Of a stretch of 5,747 nucleotides of DNA, positions 5,201 through 5,747 are shown piece after piece. Where the stretch lies: assembly GCA_030590715.1 (NCBI GenBank), contig JAUVCU010000119.1, forward strand, positions 1 through 5,747, given 5' to 3'. The notes beneath the pieces are model-generated. The model made no database searches. It saw only the letters and a list, made by a program, of their open reading frames with translations, and was not told where the DNA came from. The position numbers and the translations under genes are program-made. Every line of letters begins with the position of its first letter. Within the stretch, counting starts at the first letter, position 1. This DNA is from Lentisphaeria bacterium. GTDB taxonomy: Bacteria; Verrucomicrobiota; Lentisphaeria; Victivallales; JAUVCU01.

Positions 5201-5747
5201 GATCCCAGTACCATTTGGAAATATATTCCCAGTCAGGAATGGTACTTACCAACAGTCTTTGAGTAACAGTGTAAAGCTTTGGCATATTGGGTTCCGGGTA
5301 CATTCTCGGGACATTGCTGACTTCCCATGTGTAAACGACCCGCTGGTCGGTATCTTTTTTCCGGAAAGAAACTTTGCCGAGGATCTCATCGCGCAGCCTG
5401 ATATTTTTCAGCGGCAGAGATTTTGGCCCGTCGACATCGATTCTGTAATACCTGATCGGACTGGTATGCTCCAGCACAAAATAGTTGCTCCACGTATTCG
5501 GGACGCGTGCTTTCACCGTATTCTTTTTCCAGATGTAGTGAATAGTGTCCCCTACTTCAAGTCCGGGCAGAGAAACCTGAAAGATCTTGTCATTCGGATT
5601 GTAGATATTCTGACTCATCTGGGTGCGATTGATCATCTCACGGGAATTCTGTTCAAGGTCGATTGTTACAATCGAGCCGTCGGGTTTGATCAACTCAACA
5701 AGTTTCACTTCAACGGTCGAATACGGCAGAGAAAAGTGAAACGACAT
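2250..5747 (-). CDS. Tandem DUF3857/transglutaminase-like protein (N-terminus cut by right window edge)
   Basis: At least 1165 residues are visible, made of two homologous modules. Module 1 (about 1-563) has a partial DUF3857 domain, a transglutaminase-like core (about 165-330) and a beta-rich DUF3858-like tail ending in FSPEKYLELKKVIKQ (538-552). Its triad is Cys254 (YGVCRDKAAL), His294 (FNHAVSAVEL) and Asp310 (VLMDSTD). Module 2 (about 564-1165) repeats the layout: NLPGVEVGSVISY (671-683) matches SLPGLEVGDTIHY (59-71), RNMPKYW (759-765) matches PNMPKLY (153-159), and FSRDEIEEIRNAA (1138-1150) matches the tail of module 1. In module 2 the triad is Lys857, Leu904 and Asp920, so catalysis there is not expected. 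The Met at 5747 is probably internal: module 2 has about 40 more DUF3857 residues at its start, no signal peptide is seen, and there is no room for a ribosome site. DUF3857 proteins are generally exported, and their substrates are mostly unknown. It leads the cluster with the two lipoprotein genes. Confidence 0.9.
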   Translation of the reverse strand: MSFHFSLPYSTVEVKLVELIKPDGSIVTIDLEQNSREMINRTQMSQNIYNPNDKIFQVSLPGLEVGDTIHYIWKKNTVKARVPNTWSNYFVLEHTSPIRYYRIDVDGPKSLPLKNIRLRDEILGKVSFRKKDTDQRVVYTWEVSNVPRMYPEPNMPKLYTVTQRLLVSTIPDWEYISKWYWDLSKPHIEKVTEKMRSKVKELVKGKDSEIEKINSIFKFVSQEIRYMGITTEKEAPGYEPHDIDVTFNNKYGVCRDKAALLVGMLREADLKAYPVIINNGPKKDEGVPQPYFNHAVSAVELDDGSYVLMDSTDENTKRIFPAYLCNRSYLVAKPEGETLLTSDIIPATENLMKVNTKGQLDRGTLTAKTTFEFEGINDNAYRGHFSRLTEKKLSEFFERHVKKLYAGGKLVDCKVMPKDLMDTNTPLTAEIQFAVDNYNVDTEKFTIIQPLWFGSSFGMVNFTLGKTGLDKRTFPLNTDIACGVEETFELSLSEESEMVSNTEFKTIDNDDILWKQSLELEGNTLKGKSTFHIKSVEFSPEKYLELKKVIKQIDYNKRKQPVFSRPEEIAAQPSYDAEILSDLIEIDIEDKHNWTMTQTVSKKVLTYNGKKRSSELKFNYNEACGSVELLKAEVETNGSTKELSEEELNLMDAPWVGSAPRYPAGKTLVANLPGVEVGSVISYKVKTTFKNKPFFAFSVPFQSIYPIKSKRLTVARPLSLDLAVGSTNSDPITTGKFVSGNKLVTVWELENQPHIEAERNMPKYWVNRPSVFMSSQTWSEYAATLSGVFETQSGNQKNTADKTKEVIAGIDSEREKIIAIRDFVAKAIRTSGPSFTEITIDSISSADETLAAGYGNKADQAVLIQAMLKSADIDSEIVAVSNYYRIDEIVDPLVKYPGYKTFKLMLVKVKTDGNTYYLNDTSEYAKFGTTSSADKLALFIESGKIDTIKNNAEFSNKMTVDYTIKLDDEGNAMIKKVKNHWGIFYNSFHKKFAEINSEDKKRYSQELVSTISPSAEQTQELKVDFSAYPAEETVEMMIPNFAIVDGEFNYFRIPAQFINNVIPQLSDSRKSDYYRFSPLTLEVAYNIELPEKKFEIEHLVPSMEWQSPNNTGRITVSSAISDKKVTVVFSVNLKPGLFSRDEIEEIRNAANSLIHKSMKLIMYRS

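Noticed and set aside
2250..5747. Frameshift or gene fusion artefact as the explanation for the double module
   Set aside because: The frame is open without interruption across the junction around residue 563. The linker is ordinary, and the two modules are diverged rather than near-identical, so this is an old genuine duplication.
1..5747. CRISPR array, insertion sequence, phage genes or a defence island
   Set aside because: No regularly spaced repeats, transposase, integrase, or known defence motifs were seen on either strand. The tRNA gene is not followed by a duplicated 3' end that would mark an integrated element.

Overview
This window comes from a diderm (Gram-negative) bacterium of moderately AT-rich composition. 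Two adjacent genes encode lipoproteins with N-terminal export signals, one of them LpoB-like, and a third encodes a large DUF3857/transglutaminase-type protein of a class that is normally exported. The phylum cannot be fixed from sequence alone. The protein repertoire would fit the PVC group (for example Lentisphaerota), but that is only an impression. Every convincing gene lies on the minus strand, so the window is described here from right to left.

Positions 5747 to 708 hold what looks like one envelope gene cluster. It starts with a very large protein cut by the right edge. That protein has two tandem modules, each made of DUF3857, a transglutaminase-like core and a C-terminal beta/helical tail. 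The first module keeps a Cys-His-Asp triad and the second has lost Cys and His. An 80-bp gap follows, containing a perfect 12-bp palindrome next to a possible -10 box. Next comes a 249-residue helical lipoprotein of unknown function, then a 67-bp gap with a plausible internal promoter. The last gene is a 214-residue LpoB-family lipoprotein (LpoB activates penicillin-binding protein 1B in enterobacteria). A strong intrinsic terminator (650-688) closes the cluster.

Positions 546 to 364 hold a complete, independent tRNA-Ser(GCU) unit: promoter, 90-nt gene with encoded CCA, and intrinsic terminator. Positions 197-363 separate this unit from the next gene and contain no confident element except a Shine-Dalgarno site. 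The first 65 codons of a small, charged, helix-rich protein of unknown function run off the left edge (196 to 1).

The most notable biology is the fusion of an apparently active and an apparently dead transglutaminase-like module in one polypeptide, next to two lipoproteins. Its role is unknown. A link to peptidoglycan or envelope assembly is an inference from the LpoB neighbour alone.
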